DNA of 13,628 nucleotides, taken from assembly GCA_934659445.1 (NCBI GenBank), contig CAKUHV010000040.1:1-13628 (forward strand). The letters run 5' to 3'. The notes under the pieces were generated by a model. It was given only the letters and a program-made list of their open reading frames with translations, was not told where the DNA came from and did no database searches. The DNA is from an uncultured Oscillospiraceae bacterium. Lineage in GTDB: Bacteria > Bacillota > Clostridia > Oscillospirales > Oscillospiraceae. The position numbers were made by a program, and so were the translations under genes. Shown in pieces: positions 13,554 to 13,628 of this stretch (positions are counted from its first letter, which is position 1; every line of letters begins with the position of its first letter).

Positions 13554-13587
13554 CCAGCTTGTCGAAAAAGTCTTTTCGACAAGCTGG
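13554..13587. repeat. Long perfect hairpin, TGTCGAAAAAGT family, copy 2
   Basis: CCAGCTTGTCGAAAA (13554-13568) pairs with TTTTCGACAAGCTGG (13573-13587), 15 bp perfect with a 4-base loop AGTC. It begins directly after the preceding hairpin. The 12-base core TGTCGAAAAAGT (13560-13571) is identical to that of the hairpin at 2918-2950, although the outer arms and the loop differ. Confidence 0.75.
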
Positions 13588-13589
13588 AG

Positions 13590-13624
13590 AAGATTTTGAA
13601 ACTTTGAAAAAGTTCCAAAATCTT
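13590..13624. repeat. Long AT-rich hairpin at the right edge
   Basis: AAGATTTTG (13590-13598) pairs with CAAAATCTT (13616-13624). After one A-C mismatch, AACTTT (13600-13605) pairs with AAAGTT (13609-13614) around a GAA loop: 15 pairs. It is much AT-richer than the surrounding genes. Its role is unknown; it sits next to two other hairpins and may belong to the same palindromic element. Confidence 0.65.
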
Positions 13625-13628
13625 ATGA

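Overview
The window is GC-rich, densely coded DNA. It looks like the chromosome of a spore-forming Clostridia member of the Oscillospiraceae type (Flavonifractor, Pseudoflavonifractor or Lawsonibacter-like). That placement is inference. It rests on a DUF4364 gene, small proteins I recall only from that group, Gram-positive style cardiolipin synthase, TagO and MnaA, strong Shine-Dalgarno sites and ATGA-coupled operons. I see no phage integration genes, transposase, CRISPR, tRNA or rRNA.

Layout. Positions 1-1181 (minus): a DUF4364 gene coupled by ATGA to a SAM-dependent methyltransferase that runs off the left edge, behind a good extended -10 promoter. Positions 1201-2990 (plus): a cysteine-rich conserved protein and an amidase_2 cell-wall hydrolase, closed by two strong hairpins. 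Positions 2989-5015 (minus): a YfcE-like metallophosphoesterase with a TTG start, followed by cardiolipin synthase. Positions 5024-6102 (plus): three small uncharacterised proteins in a tight operon. Positions 6105-10305 (minus): trpS, tagO, mnaA/wecB and a membrane-anchored protein of unknown function, with a promoter ahead of trpS. Positions 10455-13553 (plus): a three-gene Gtr cassette (GtrII-type glucosyltransferase, GtrB-type bactoprenol glycosyltransferase, GtrA flippase) behind a near-consensus promoter. Three long hairpins follow it and fill the right edge.

How the genes fit together. The right half is largely about the cell envelope. TagO and MnaA would make undecaprenyl-PP-GlcNAc and UDP-ManNAc, the first steps of a teichoic-acid-like wall polymer. 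The divergent Gtr cassette would load a sugar on bactoprenol, flip it and attach it to a surface polymer. The left half contains two plus-strand operons whose upstream DNA has the same layout, ACC, 15 bases, then CATA. This resembles the promoters of the late mother-cell sporulation factor SigK. If real, it would put the cysteine-rich protein, the amidase and the three small proteins in a sporulation programme. That is the most interesting hypothesis here and is unproven. A hairpin with a TGTCGAAAAAGT arm occurs at two gene ends about 10.6 kb apart and looks like a dispersed palindromic element.
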